Positions 9,423 through 17,538 of a stretch of DNA of 64,000 bases are shown piece after piece (the first letter of the stretch is position 1; each line of letters opens with the position of its first letter). The stretch covers positions 124,001 to 188,000 of the forward strand of contig JAEXAI010000016.1 in the NCBI GenBank assembly GCA_023394615.1, written 5' to 3'. The position numbers and the translations under genes were made by a program. The notes below the pieces were generated by a model that worked only from the letters and a program-made list of their open reading frames with translations, had not been told where the DNA came from and did not search any database. Source of the DNA: Actinomycetes bacterium (GTDB taxonomy: Bacteria > Actinomycetota > Coriobacteriia > Coriobacteriales > Eggerthellaceae).

Positions 9423-10634
9423 CTATTCCTCTTCTTCGGCATGCACGCCGCAGAAACGGCTGCCCGGACGGGCATGGTTGCGACAACGGACCCCATCGGA
9501 GCCCACATACGCGCACAAACCGTCTTCGTCTTCTTCCGGCACATCCTCGTCGATGAACATGTTGTCGGAAGCAACAGGTTCACCAGCGAAACTGGCAGAT
9601 TTGATATCGATGTGCCAGCCGGTCAGGCGAGCAGCTAAACGTGCGTTCTGCCCCTCCTTGCCGATAGCGAGAGACAGTTGGTCATCAGGCACGATCACCG
9701 TGGCATAGTGGCTTTCCTCGTCGATATCCACATGAGTAACCTTCGCGGGAGACAACGCGTTTTTCACGTAAACTGCCGGATTCTCGTCCCATTGAATTAC
9801 GTCAACGCGCTCGTTGCGCAACTCTTCTACCACCATGCGTACGCGAGATCCCTTCGGTCCCACGCAAGCGCCAACCGGATCGAGATTACGTTCGCGAGAG
9901 AAGACAGCCACCTTCGAGCGGGCTCCTGGCTCACGCGCGATTGATTTCACTTCCACCAAGCCGTCATAAATCTCTGGAACCTCTATCTCGAAGAGGCGCC
10001 GGATGAGATCGGGGTGTGTGCGTGACACGACGATAGACGGGCGCGCTTGTTCGCCGCGCGTACGGGTCTCATCGGCCGCTGGGTTGCGCACTTCGATAAT
10101 CAACGTCTTTAAACGCTGGTTGTGACGATAGCGCTCGTTTGCCGGACGCTCGTTGCGCTCGTCAGGATTGCGCTTCAAATCATAGTGAGGCAGTTCAGCC
10201 TCCACGCCGTCACGAATCTTTATGATGGTGAAATCGGGAGTGCCCTGCAGTACCGTACCCGTTACCAAATCGCCTACGCGCTGGCTGAACTCCTCATAAA
10301 TACTCTGTCGTCCTGCATCGCGCACGATGGAATTGATGACGCTCTTCGCATTTTGCGCAGCAATTCTGCTCACATCGTCGGGGGTTACGTCGCGCTCCTC
10401 GAACTCGGCGTACTCACCGGTTTCCTCATCGGGTTCACCGACAGGAACCAATTCGTAGACATATATCTTGCCCGTATTGCGATCAATGGTTACACGCGCG
10501 TCCCATTCCAAATCCAATATATGCTGATAGCTCTTGGCCAGCGAAGCCTCCAAGCGCTCGATAAGATAGATTTCATCTATCTTTCGCTCGTGCGCCAAAG
10601 CCTGCAATGCTTCTATCAACTCAGAGCTTGCCAT
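9423..10634 (-). CDS. nusA: Transcription termination/antitermination factor NusA with C-terminal Cys/His motif
   Basis: A 403-residue RNA polymerase-binding factor controlling pausing, termination and antitermination. N-terminal RNAP-binding domain (about 1-130), S1 domain (about 130-205), then two KH domains including GACVGPKGSRVRMVVEEL and SLAIGKEGQNARLAARLTGW. The ATG at 10634 has AAGGAAA upstream and lies 19 bp after rimP; a longer in-frame reading would run into rimP. The last 35 residues are unusual: Cys374, Cys384, His387, Cys395 and His398 in a C-x9-C-x2-H-x7-C-x2-H spacing, ending in an acidic tail, which looks like a small zinc-binding knuckle in place of the acidic repeats of E. 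coli NusA. Confidence 0.96.
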   Translation of the reverse strand: MASSELIEALQALAHERKIDEIYLIERLEASLAKSYQHILDLEWDARVTIDRNTGKIYVYELVPVGEPDEETGEYAEFEERDVTPDDVSRIAAQNAKSVINSIVRDAGRQSIYEEFSQRVGDLVTGTVLQGTPDFTIIKIRDGVEAELPHYDLKRNPDERNERPANERYRHNQRLKTLIIEVRNPAADETRTRGEQARPSIVVSRTHPDLIRRLFEIEVPEIYDGLVEVKSIAREPGARSKVAVFSRERNLDPVGACVGPKGSRVRMVVEELRNERVDVIQWDENPAVYVKNALSPAKVTHVDIDEESHYATVIVPDDQLSLAIGKEGQNARLAARLTGWHIDIKSASFAGEPVASDNMFIDEDVPEEDEDGLCAYVGSDGVRCRNHARPGSRFCGVHAEEEE

Positions 10635-10653
10635 AGCTGTCGTTTCCTTTCCT

Positions 10654-11124
10654 TTATGCGTTAAAATCGATTGCGCCTTTAACTTTGGCGCGTTTGATAT
10701 TCGAATACTCCAATGCCACGTCGCTGCCATCAACCTCGATGATCACCGAGCCGTCGCGATAGCCCTTTAAAACACCTGTCCATTTCGAACGACCGTCAAC
10801 CGGTTTCACACATGACACCTGCACGGTTTCCCCCGCGAAGCGCTCGAAATGCTGCGGCGTGCGAAGAGGGCGGTCTATGCCCGGCGAGGAAACCTCGAGG
10901 GTGTAGGCGCCCGGAAACGGATCCAGGTCGTCCATTATCTGGTTAATCCACATCTGCGCCGACGAAAGCTGATCGAAGCTTACGCCCTCGGGCGTATCTA
11001 TAAATACGCGAATGGTCGGTGCCTTTTTCGCTCCGGCAACTTCCACGGTCACTATCTCAACACCGTTTTCCAGTGCCGCAGGCTCAAGCGCACCGATCAG
11101 GCTTTTCTCTTTAGCGCTCAGCAC
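10654..11124 (-). CDS. rimP: Ribosome maturation factor RimP
   Basis: A 156-residue protein needed for 30S subunit maturation. It shows the family landmarks VEIVTVEVAG, PTIRVFIDTPEGVSFDQ and the signature YTLEVSSPGIDRPL, then a C-terminal SH3-like barrel. The start is GTG at 11124 with a near-perfect AAAGGAGGTGG ribosome site; reading further upstream in the same frame would pass through a leader hairpin and has no ribosome site. It is the first gene of the nusA-infB operon. Confidence 0.93.
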   Translation of the reverse strand: MLSAKEKSLIGALEPAALENGVEIVTVEVAGAKKAPTIRVFIDTPEGVSFDQLSSAQMWINQIMDDLDPFPGAYTLEVSSPGIDRPLRTPQHFERFAGETVQVSCVKPVDGRSKWTGVLKGYRDGSVIIEVDGSDVALEYSNIKRAKVKGAIDFNA

Positions 11125-11147
11125 GCTTCCACCTCCTTTTGTGGCCG

Positions 11148-11180
11148 ATAAAAGAAGAAAGCGGGACGAAGCCCACTTTC
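11148..11180 (-). terminator. Terminator-like hairpin in the rimP leader (possible attenuator)
   Basis: On the minus strand a 9-bp stem (GAAAGTGGG paired with CCCGCTTTC, one T-G wobble, 6-base loop) is followed by TTCTTTT and ends only about 23 bases before the rimP start codon. The OPT gene upstream already has its own terminator at 11311-11346, so this second one may instead regulate entry into the rimP-nusA-infB operon. Confidence 0.5.
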
Positions 11181-11310
11181 TCAAAACATTTCGAAAGTTG
11201 TCGCATGCACGCATGCAAAGACTATTTTTACCATATTTCCAAGCTCATTGCCAGAGCGCAGAAATATCACCATAATTGTCACGTTTGCAGGCGCTTTCCC
11301 TCAATTATCA

Positions 11311-11346
11311 AAAACGGGCGGCCGCTTTACTGATGCGAACCGCCCG
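11311..11346 (-). terminator. Rho-independent terminator of the OPT transporter gene
   Basis: On the minus strand, CGGGCGG (from 11346) pairs perfectly with CCGCCCG (ending 11315), followed at once by TTTTT. It sits about 50 bp after the OPT stop codon. Confidence 0.8.
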
Positions 11347-11396
11347 ACAAGAACCACTCTTATCGAAGGAGTCACCTCATTCGGGCAGAAAAGATC

Positions 11397-13139
11397 TCAG
11401 GCTATCAAGCCTATAGTCACCGTAACCAGTGCCAAAACCACGCCGATAATCGATTCGCCGCCTAGAAGACCGCTCGCCACGATCATGCCATCTTGCTGAT
11501 GTGCCGCCGCGCGTTCTTGGCGCTCGGATTCAGAGAGCTTCGCATCGCGACGCTTACACACCTGGTCGTACACCACTTTCGCCATACCGCCCAAAAAAGC
11601 GGTGAAAGACATATAGAAAGGCAGATACACGCCCAAGCCCAGCATCATAGTGGGAACCTTCACGAAATAAAGCAAGCAGCCGAGCACCAGACCGATAAGG
11701 AAAGCCGAATTCGAAGGAATGCCGCCTACCATCGTGGCCACCACCGTCGCTTGGGCACTGATGAACTGACCGCTCGGCCCGAACGCATCGGTCCCGTATG
11801 CCGCCACCAAAACAAGCAATACGCCAACAGCCACGAATGCTCCCAATATGCCGCCGATAGCCTCACCGACCCACTGCGCACCGGGGTCGGTGCCCAGCAC
11901 ATGACCTGCTTTGAAGTCGCTCATCACGTCACCTGCAAGCCCGCACGCAACCGCTATCACGGCTGCTACAAAAAACAGCTGCACTTGCGTCACATCAGAA
12001 CAAGCCGCCACGATTAAAAGTACGATTAAACCGAATATTTCCATAGGGTCGATGCCCGACTGGCCCACGCTCTGTGCGCTCATTGCGCAGGTGACCCAGC
12101 AAAGCACGACAATGATGATACTGGGGAGCACGCCTAAATCCAAAGCAAAGCACAGCACCAATGCCACAGCACCCACAACCACACCGATGGTACCCGGATG
12201 CATTTTGAACACATTTTTCCTCGCCGATGCGAAAACCTGCGCATCCTGGCTGGTGCTCTGCTCCCCATTACCGCCCGTTGCGCATTTTGCCGCAACGTAG
12301 CCGCCGTTGGAGGTCGCCATGCGCTTGAGAGTACGGGTTATTCCCGGAAGCACGTCCTTTATGATAATTGCGACACCGCAACCCATCATCAGACCCATGC
12401 CCAAGCTTGATTTCATGCCTTGCCCGGTCGCAACATCCCAAAACCCTAGGTTGCTGCCGGCTACCACAAGCCCGAAATCGCCGACGAGCGCACCGATGAA
12501 CCACGCGACTACCGTTCCCGTGCCAACCAGAAAGCCCACGGCTAGCATCATCGGCGAATTGTAAATGCCAAACGATACGCCGGGTATACTCACACCTTTT
12601 AGCAACAAGCTCGGAATCATGCCCAAGCCATCGCGCAGAAACGTATAGATGCCGGCAAATCCCATTGCCCCGAACAATTTCCTGCCGGTCTTTCCGCCAT
12701 CGCCTGCAATGAGCGTTTGAGCGGCCGCTTCACCCATGGGATATTCCAGTTTGTCGCTTTCGTCCTCGATGAAGTGCTTGCGCAGGAGCGCGGTGAACAT
12801 CAGACCGAGTATCGTACCGCATAAAGCGATTATCAGCATTTGCCACCAGTCAACGGAGGTATCTCCACCCAGTATCCAAATGCCGGGGATGGTGAAAGCG
12901 AGACCACCTGCCACCATGGCACCCGCCGACATAATAGTATGCGTGACGTTCGCCTCGTTTAATGTGGTTTTGCCGAGCGCTTTCAAGGCGAACAGCGACA
13001 CGATGGCCACAAGCACGATTGGCCATGGAAGTGCGCCCATTTTAAGCGCTGTGTACATTGATGATGCGGTGATAACGACGCAGCCAATGCATCCTATAAT
13101 GATGCCGCGCGCCGTCAACTGCCCTTTTGCCAGGTACAT
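11397..13139 (-). CDS. OPT-family oligopeptide transporter
   Basis: A 580-residue polytopic membrane protein of the OPT/YSL superfamily, which takes up peptides or metal chelates by proton coupling. The N-terminus has the family pattern (KGQLTARGIIIGCIG, ASSMYTALKMGALPWPI, LNEANVTHTIMSAGAM) and at least a dozen hydrophobic segments are spread along the sequence, with KAGHVLGTDPGAQWVGEAIGG near residues 410-430. Length is a little short of the usual 600-680. ATG at 13139 with AGAGGTAAT upstream. It is a single gene with its own terminator, divergent from coaX. Peptide use would suit an asaccharolytic anaerobe, but the substrate cannot be read from the sequence. Confidence 0.88.
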   Translation of the reverse strand: MYLAKGQLTARGIIIGCIGCVVITASSMYTALKMGALPWPIVLVAIVSLFALKALGKTTLNEANVTHTIMSAGAMVAGGLAFTIPGIWILGGDTSVDWWQMLIIALCGTILGLMFTALLRKHFIEDESDKLEYPMGEAAAQTLIAGDGGKTGRKLFGAMGFAGIYTFLRDGLGMIPSLLLKGVSIPGVSFGIYNSPMMLAVGFLVGTGTVVAWFIGALVGDFGLVVAGSNLGFWDVATGQGMKSSLGMGLMMGCGVAIIIKDVLPGITRTLKRMATSNGGYVAAKCATGGNGEQSTSQDAQVFASARKNVFKMHPGTIGVVVGAVALVLCFALDLGVLPSIIIVVLCWVTCAMSAQSVGQSGIDPMEIFGLIVLLIVAACSDVTQVQLFFVAAVIAVACGLAGDVMSDFKAGHVLGTDPGAQWVGEAIGGILGAFVAVGVLLVLVAAYGTDAFGPSGQFISAQATVVATMVGGIPSNSAFLIGLVLGCLLYFVKVPTMMLGLGVYLPFYMSFTAFLGGMAKVVYDQVCKRRDAKLSESERQERAAAHQQDGMIVASGLLGGESIIGVVLALVTVTIGLIA

Positions 13140-13184
13140 GATTACCTCTTTCCGTATATCCGCTTCCCCGCATTGAGAAGTCGG

Positions 13185-13213
13185 GTTACCCTATGAGACG
13201 GTTGAAGTATAAT
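13185..13213 (+). promoter_or_regulatory. Candidate promoter for coaX
   Basis: A perfect TATAAT at 13208-13213 lies about 50 bp before the coaX start; the -35 position (GTTACC, 17 bp upstream) is a poor match. Judged mainly on the -10 box. Confidence 0.4.
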
Positions 13214-13265
13214 CTCGTGACATATGCTTCTGCAATACCTAAAATCGACCGAAAGGCGCAAATCA

Positions 13266-14030
13266 ATGATTCTGGCCATAGACATAGGAAATACAAATAT
13301 GAGATTGGGCCTGATAGACGAAGATGGCATCGTCTATTCGTGGAATGTGACCACATCGAAAACCTGTACTGCCGACGAAGCGTACCTGCAGCTAACCAAC
13401 ATGCTCGAGACATTCGCGCCGGGCGAGACTTTCGTGGATTCCATCATTGCATCGGTGGTGCCGCCCATCACCAGCGCATGGGCCAAAGCCTGCGAGCGGG
13501 TTAGCGGGCGTCGTGGGCTTATTGTGGGACCCGGTATAAAAACGGGCATCAAGATGACCTATGCGAACGCGGGAGATGTGGGCGCCGATCGTATTGCTGA
13601 TTTTATCGCGGCAAGCGCCACGTACGGATGCCCATGTGTGATTGTGGATTTGGGAACCGCTACCAATATAGAGGTGCTCGACAAAGATGGCGCATTCTGC
13701 GGAGGCATCATCGCGCCCGGCCTGACTGTTTCTGCCAACGCGCTTTCTAACAGCGCATCGAAACTGCCGCAAATCGACCTGAAGGCTCCGGATAGCGTTT
13801 TAGGGCGCAACACGCGCGAGGCCATGCAGATAGGCATTATGCTCGGCGAGGTCGGACGCGTGGACGGTTTGGTGAATATGGTATGGGATGAGCTTGGATA
13901 TAAAACGCACGTGGTTGCCACCGGCGGGGCCGCCGAAATCATAGCATCGCGCTCGAAGACGATAGAGCAGGTTGATGAGGAATTGACCCTGAAGGGCCTA
14001 GCGCTGCTCTATGCGAAAAATCGTAAGTAG
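13266..14030 (+). CDS. coaX: Type III pantothenate kinase
   Basis: A 254-residue ASKHA-fold kinase catalysing the first step of coenzyme A synthesis. Motifs seen: MILAIDIGNTNMRLGL (N-terminal phosphate-binding loop with the Asp), GPGIKTGIKMTY, GADRIADFIAA and the second phosphate loop CVIVDLGTATNIEVL, followed by GGIIAPGL. ATG at 13266 with AAAGG upstream; in-frame codons from 13224 lack a ribosome site. CoA supply is a plausible need for the nearby CoA-based pathway, but coaX is a standard biosynthetic gene. It is monocistronic and converges on pyrE. Confidence 0.96.
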   Translation: MILAIDIGNTNMRLGLIDEDGIVYSWNVTTSKTCTADEAYLQLTNMLETFAPGETFVDSIIASVVPPITSAWAKACERVSGRRGLIVGPGIKTGIKMTYANAGDVGADRIADFIAASATYGCPCVIVDLGTATNIEVLDKDGAFCGGIIAPGLTVSANALSNSASKLPQIDLKAPDSVLGRNTREAMQIGIMLGEVGRVDGLVNMVWDELGYKTHVVATGGAAEIIASRSKTIEQVDEELTLKGLALLYAKNRK

Positions 14031-14056
14031 CACTGACAGGCGGTGCATACAAACAG

Positions 14057-14100
14057 CTGATGCGTTTATGTAACACCGATTTGCTGCATAAACGCATCAG
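14057..14100. terminator. Bidirectional terminator between coaX and pyrE
   Basis: A perfect 14-bp inverted repeat, CTGATGCGTTTATG and its complement, with a 16-base loop, lies between the two convergent stop codons. On the plus strand it is followed by TTTC. Confidence 0.75.
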
Positions 14101-14115
14101 TTTCATGAAATATGC

Positions 14116-14796
14116 CTATTCTTTCGCCCCATAGATTTTATAGTAGGCATCAAGCGCCGAAGCAATGTCATCGTTTATGACCACATCGCCATTGCATTCT
14201 CGGTTGTGCAGATAGTCCTTCACTTCATCCATGCCCACGATTGACGATGTGGGAAAACCATATCGCTCGCTTACCTCATCGAGGGCGCAAATGGTGCCGC
14301 TCTTCCCCACTTCTTGGCGATTCAGGGAAACCATCAATCCGCAAATCTCAACATCGGCCTGGGCTTTTATGATGGGATAGGTCTCGTCGATGGATTTGCC
14401 AGACGTGGTCACATCTTCTACCATCATCACGCGGTCGCCGTCGGAAAGCGCGCTTCCCAACAGAATGCCCGTATCACCATGGTCTTTCACCTCTTTGCGG
14501 TTCGCGCAATAGCGAACCTGCACACCGTAGAGCTCGTTTATGGCCATAGCCGTCACAACCGCAAGAGGGATTCCTTTGTAAGCCGGACCAAACACCACAT
14601 CGAAATCCAGGCCGAACTTATCGTGTATGGCCTGCGCGTAAAAGCAGCCGAGTTTATGGAGCTGATCACCGGTCACATATGCACCCGCATTCATAAAAAA
14701 CGGTGATTTGCGCCCGCTTTTCAAGGTGAACTCGCCGAATTTCAGCGCATGGCTCTCGACCATGAAATCTATGAACTCCTGCTTGTACGTTTCCAT
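14116..14796 (-). CDS. pyrE: Orotate phosphoribosyltransferase
   Basis: A 226-residue pyrimidine biosynthesis enzyme that joins orotate to PRPP to give OMP. The PRPP-binding signature VMMVEDVTTSGKSIDE is present (about 128-143), preceded by FGPAYKGIPLAV and NRKEVKDHGDTG, the flexible catalytic loop. The ATG at 14796 is preceded by AAAGGA; in-frame extension to 14862 has no ribosome site. No other pyr genes are adjacent, so it is transcribed alone from the 14797-14981 gap, which otherwise shows no recognisable feature. Confidence 0.95.
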   Translation of the reverse strand: METYKQEFIDFMVESHALKFGEFTLKSGRKSPFFMNAGAYVTGDQLHKLGCFYAQAIHDKFGLDFDVVFGPAYKGIPLAVVTAMAINELYGVQVRYCANRKEVKDHGDTGILLGSALSDGDRVMMVEDVTTSGKSIDETYPIIKAQADVEICGLMVSLNRQEVGKSGTICALDEVSERYGFPTSSIVGMDEVKDYLHNRECNGDVVINDDIASALDAYYKIYGAKE

Positions 14797-14981
14797 ACGG
14801 TTTCCTTTCGATTCGAATGCTGCGCAGCGATTCGACGCACTGTCGCGTGCTTTTTTCAGCAAAGCATTTGATTTCTTTTACGTATTTCCCATCATAGCGA
14901 ATTGAACCTCTTGCAGTTGGTTGTTCCTGAGAAAACCCCAAGCCTCAAACAGAACCCGCGCATCAAGCAGAACTCCATGAA

Positions 14982-15749
14982 TCAGCCGGTAACGATATGA
15001 TGCAAGCTATCTATCAACGCCCGCGTTTCCGCGATATTTATTTGTCCAGGAGCAGAAGACTCGTTCAATGCACAAAACGTGAGGGCCGATCCGAAGAACT
15101 CGCCCGCGATACGTGTGATTCTCCCAGAGTCACCCATAGACACCGTAAGCAACGGCACGTCAGCATACAATCTGTGGACCTGTTCGGTAGCCGTCATGAG
15201 ACTAAGCGCATCTTCAGCACTCTTAGCCATAACGGCCAGCTTGGGAATATCAGCGCCAAGGGCAAGCATATGAGTCAACTGGTCAACCATCCGCCCCACA
15301 GAAGGAGTTCCCTGAAAGTCATGATGGGAAACCAAGACCCGTACATCATGCGCATGGGCATAATCAACCAAATCTCGGACAGCCCGATCACCGATGGATA
15401 ACTCAATATCCACTAGGTCGATTGCGCCACTCCGTATTACCGCACGATTCAAAGAAGAATAATCATCAGGTAATAGATTTCCTTGTCCTCCTTGAGCAAT
15501 TGAGCGCATTGTGAAAAGTAATGGGTTCTTTGGAATCAATGTCGCCATCGCACATGCTTCACTAGCTGCTTGCTCAGGACGCCTTGCACTTAAGCTGAAA
15601 TCAGCGCGCCACTCAAAGCAATCAGCACACGCCTTTTTTCCCTCCATGATTGAATCAGCGCGGGCTGTTGGTGTTAAACCTGTAAGAGGAACGATTGTCT
15701 TCGGCACACCTTCACCAATGGTTATACCTTTAATTATTAACGAGCCCAT
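14982..15749 (-). CDS. aroD: Type I 3-dehydroquinate dehydratase
   Basis: A 255-residue class I enzyme that converts 3-dehydroquinate to 3-dehydroshikimate through a Schiff-base lysine. FEWRADF carries the conserved Glu and Arg, LVSHHDFQGTP the catalytic His, and IPKLAVMAKS the Schiff-base Lys. ATG at 15749 with GGGGG upstream. It is not in an aro operon; its start region backs directly onto the promoter region of the acyl-CoA dehydrogenase module. It may serve the shikimate pathway alone or catabolise dehydroquinate; the sequence cannot decide. Confidence 0.93.
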   Translation of the reverse strand: MGSLIIKGITIGEGVPKTIVPLTGLTPTARADSIMEGKKACADCFEWRADFSLSARRPEQAASEACAMATLIPKNPLLFTMRSIAQGGQGNLLPDDYSSLNRAVIRSGAIDLVDIELSIGDRAVRDLVDYAHAHDVRVLVSHHDFQGTPSVGRMVDQLTHMLALGADIPKLAVMAKSAEDALSLMTATEQVHRLYADVPLLTVSMGDSGRITRIAGEFFGSALTFCALNESSAPGQINIAETRALIDSLHHIVTG

Positions 15750-16105
15750 GTATCCCCCTGCTTCTCTTAAACACTCGAATCATTCTAGCGCCGCGCTGTT
15801 CCAGCGGACAGACGGAGTGCAAACCTCTTTGTATCAAAATTTCGCTTCATGGCTTTGAACTGGGTTGATAACTCCTATCTATCATTCGATTAGCTTTCCT
15901 TTTTATTTATCTATCGTTTAGAAGTCTAGATTTCGATGAATCTGAATTCTATTCATCAGGGTTGATAGATTACGCCTATTGATTTCACCTTGTCCACCAG
16001 ATTTCACCTATTGGACGAAACACCCCTTTTTACCTGATGATAGGGGCATCGAATGACAGAGGGTCATTCAAATGAGCGCATTGGGATACCCAAAGGAGGA
16101 ACCAC
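15750..16105 (+). promoter_or_regulatory. Regulatory region upstream of the module A operon
   Basis: 356 bp without a gene, AT-rich in its middle. Two signals stand out. First, GATAG-N7-CTATT at 15964-15980. Second, a direct repeat of GATTTCACCT at 15981-15990 and 16000-16009, start to start 19 bp (about two helix turns). Both are plausible regulator sites, with the GATAG-type half-sites also seen before acyl-CoA dehydrogenase 2 and next to the MFS gene. AAAGGAGG precedes the acyl-CoA dehydrogenase 1 start. No confident -35/-10 pair was found. Confidence 0.45.
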
Positions 16106-17293
16106 ATGAGCACTATTTCACAGGAGCAGTTCGAGAAGTACTTGCTTCAGATTCGCGAGTTGGCCGAAGGTCCGCTCGAGGAGATGCAGCCTGAAATCGA
16201 GGTGACTAACGTCTTTCCTGAAGAGTTCTATGAACTAGCCAAGAAAAACGACCTGTATCGCTTCGCCCTGCCGTCACAATACGGTGGATGGGATCTTTCA
16301 GAACTTCAGATTCTGCAGGTTCAGGAAGAGTTCTCTCGCGGACCTGGCGGCATGCGTATGCACTTGCACTATGCAGCTGACCTGAACTGGCGCATCCTTG
16401 ACGACTACGGCTCAGATGAGCTGAAGGCGCAGTACATGGACAAGTTCCAGGACAAAACCGTCTTCACCTGCTTCGCACTGACCGAGCAGACTGGCGGCAC
16501 CGGTGCTGACATTCACACCACCGCTATCAAAGATGAAAACGGCGACTATATCCTGAACGGTGAAAAATGGCTCATCAGCCACACCGACTGCTGCGATTTC
16601 GCCTATGTCATCGCCGTCACCGACCCCGATGATCCGAAAGACTCCCGCCTGTCCGCTTTCTTCGTTCCCGTCACCACCCCGGGCTACCAAGTGACCCCGA
16701 TGCCCCATATGATGGGCGCACGCGGTGCTGCTCATACCGGTTTGAAATTCACCGATATGAAACTGGACAAGAAGTACCTGCTGGGCGAAGAGGGTCAGGG
16801 CATGGAAATCGCCATCCACTCCCTCTCTGTCTCCCGCGCTCATATCGCCGCTTCTAACCTGGGTATGTGCCAGCGCATGCTGGAGCTTTCCCTGCGCCGC
16901 GCCAATGACCGCATCACCTTCGGTAAGCCGATTGCTTCCCGCCAGATGATCAAGCGCGAAATCGCTGAAATGCAGATGTACACGCACGCTCTGCGCTGCA
17001 TGGTTCGTGATTTCGGCAAAGAGTACGATGCCGATCCGAATGGCAAGTACATCGAGGAGAAGGCCGCTATGTGCAAGCTGTTCTCCATCTACAGCACCCG
17101 CATCGTATCCGACGGTATGCTTGAGATCTTCGGTGGCGACGGTTACTTCGAGGATTGCCCTTATGGCCCAACCGAGCGCCTCTATCGCGATGCTCGCGCA
17201 ATGTGGCTTGAAGAAGGCGCGCCTAACGTTCAGCGTATTACGATTGCCCGCAACTGCCAGAAGTTCGAAGGCCAGATCGAATACCAGGACTAA
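16106..17293 (+). CDS. Acyl-CoA dehydrogenase-like flavoprotein 1 (likely enoyl-CoA reductase)
   Basis: A 395-residue acyl-CoA dehydrogenase. The N-terminal helical domain (about 1-115), the middle beta domain with ALTEQTGGTGADIHTT and GEKWLISHTDCCDFAYVIAV (FAD-contact region) and the C-terminal helical domain with RITFGKPIASRQMIK and IFGGDGYFEDCPYGPTERLYRD are all complete. The usual catalytic Glu position is kept in EEGAP (about Glu370). ATG follows AAAGGAGG. It is closely similar along its length to acyl-CoA dehydrogenase 2 (22515-23708). A hairpin follows it, then a CoA-transferase. With FixAB nearby, I infer it reduces an unsaturated acyl-CoA rather than oxidising a saturated one; the substrate is unknown. 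Confidence 0.88.
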   Translation: MSTISQEQFEKYLLQIRELAEGPLEEMQPEIEVTNVFPEEFYELAKKNDLYRFALPSQYGGWDLSELQILQVQEEFSRGPGGMRMHLHYAADLNWRILDDYGSDELKAQYMDKFQDKTVFTCFALTEQTGGTGADIHTTAIKDENGDYILNGEKWLISHTDCCDFAYVIAVTDPDDPKDSRLSAFFVPVTTPGYQVTPMPHMMGARGAAHTGLKFTDMKLDKKYLLGEEGQGMEIAIHSLSVSRAHIAASNLGMCQRMLELSLRRANDRITFGKPIASRQMIKREIAEMQMYTHALRCMVRDFGKEYDADPNGKYIEEKAAMCKLFSIYSTRIVSDGMLEIFGGDGYFEDCPYGPTERLYRDARAMWLEEGAPNVQRITIARNCQKFEGQIEYQD

Positions 17294-17336
17294 GCGCTCT
17301 TCTCTGATCGCATTGGAACAGACTTAACGACTCATG

Positions 17337-17380
17337 AAGGGAGCTTGTCTTGCATACAGCTGGCAAGCTCCCTTTGATTT
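17337..17380 (+). terminator. Hairpin terminator after acyl-CoA dehydrogenase 1
   Basis: AAGGGAGCTTG pairs perfectly with CAAGCTCCCTT (11 bp, 16-base loop), followed by TGATTT. It may partly separate the dehydrogenase from the downstream CoA-transferase, giving more reductase than transferase. Confidence 0.65.
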
Positions 17381-17538
17381 GCATTACTTGCTTTAGTGCC
17401 ATACGTTTTATATTGGCTCCAAGAATCAATGTATCCAAATCACCTGTTCCACCGATTGCTTTGTCATAAAACAGAGGCACATCGGAAATAATCGTAACCA
17501 CCGTGCAGGGTAAATGCACGGTATTGCAAGGAGGACCT

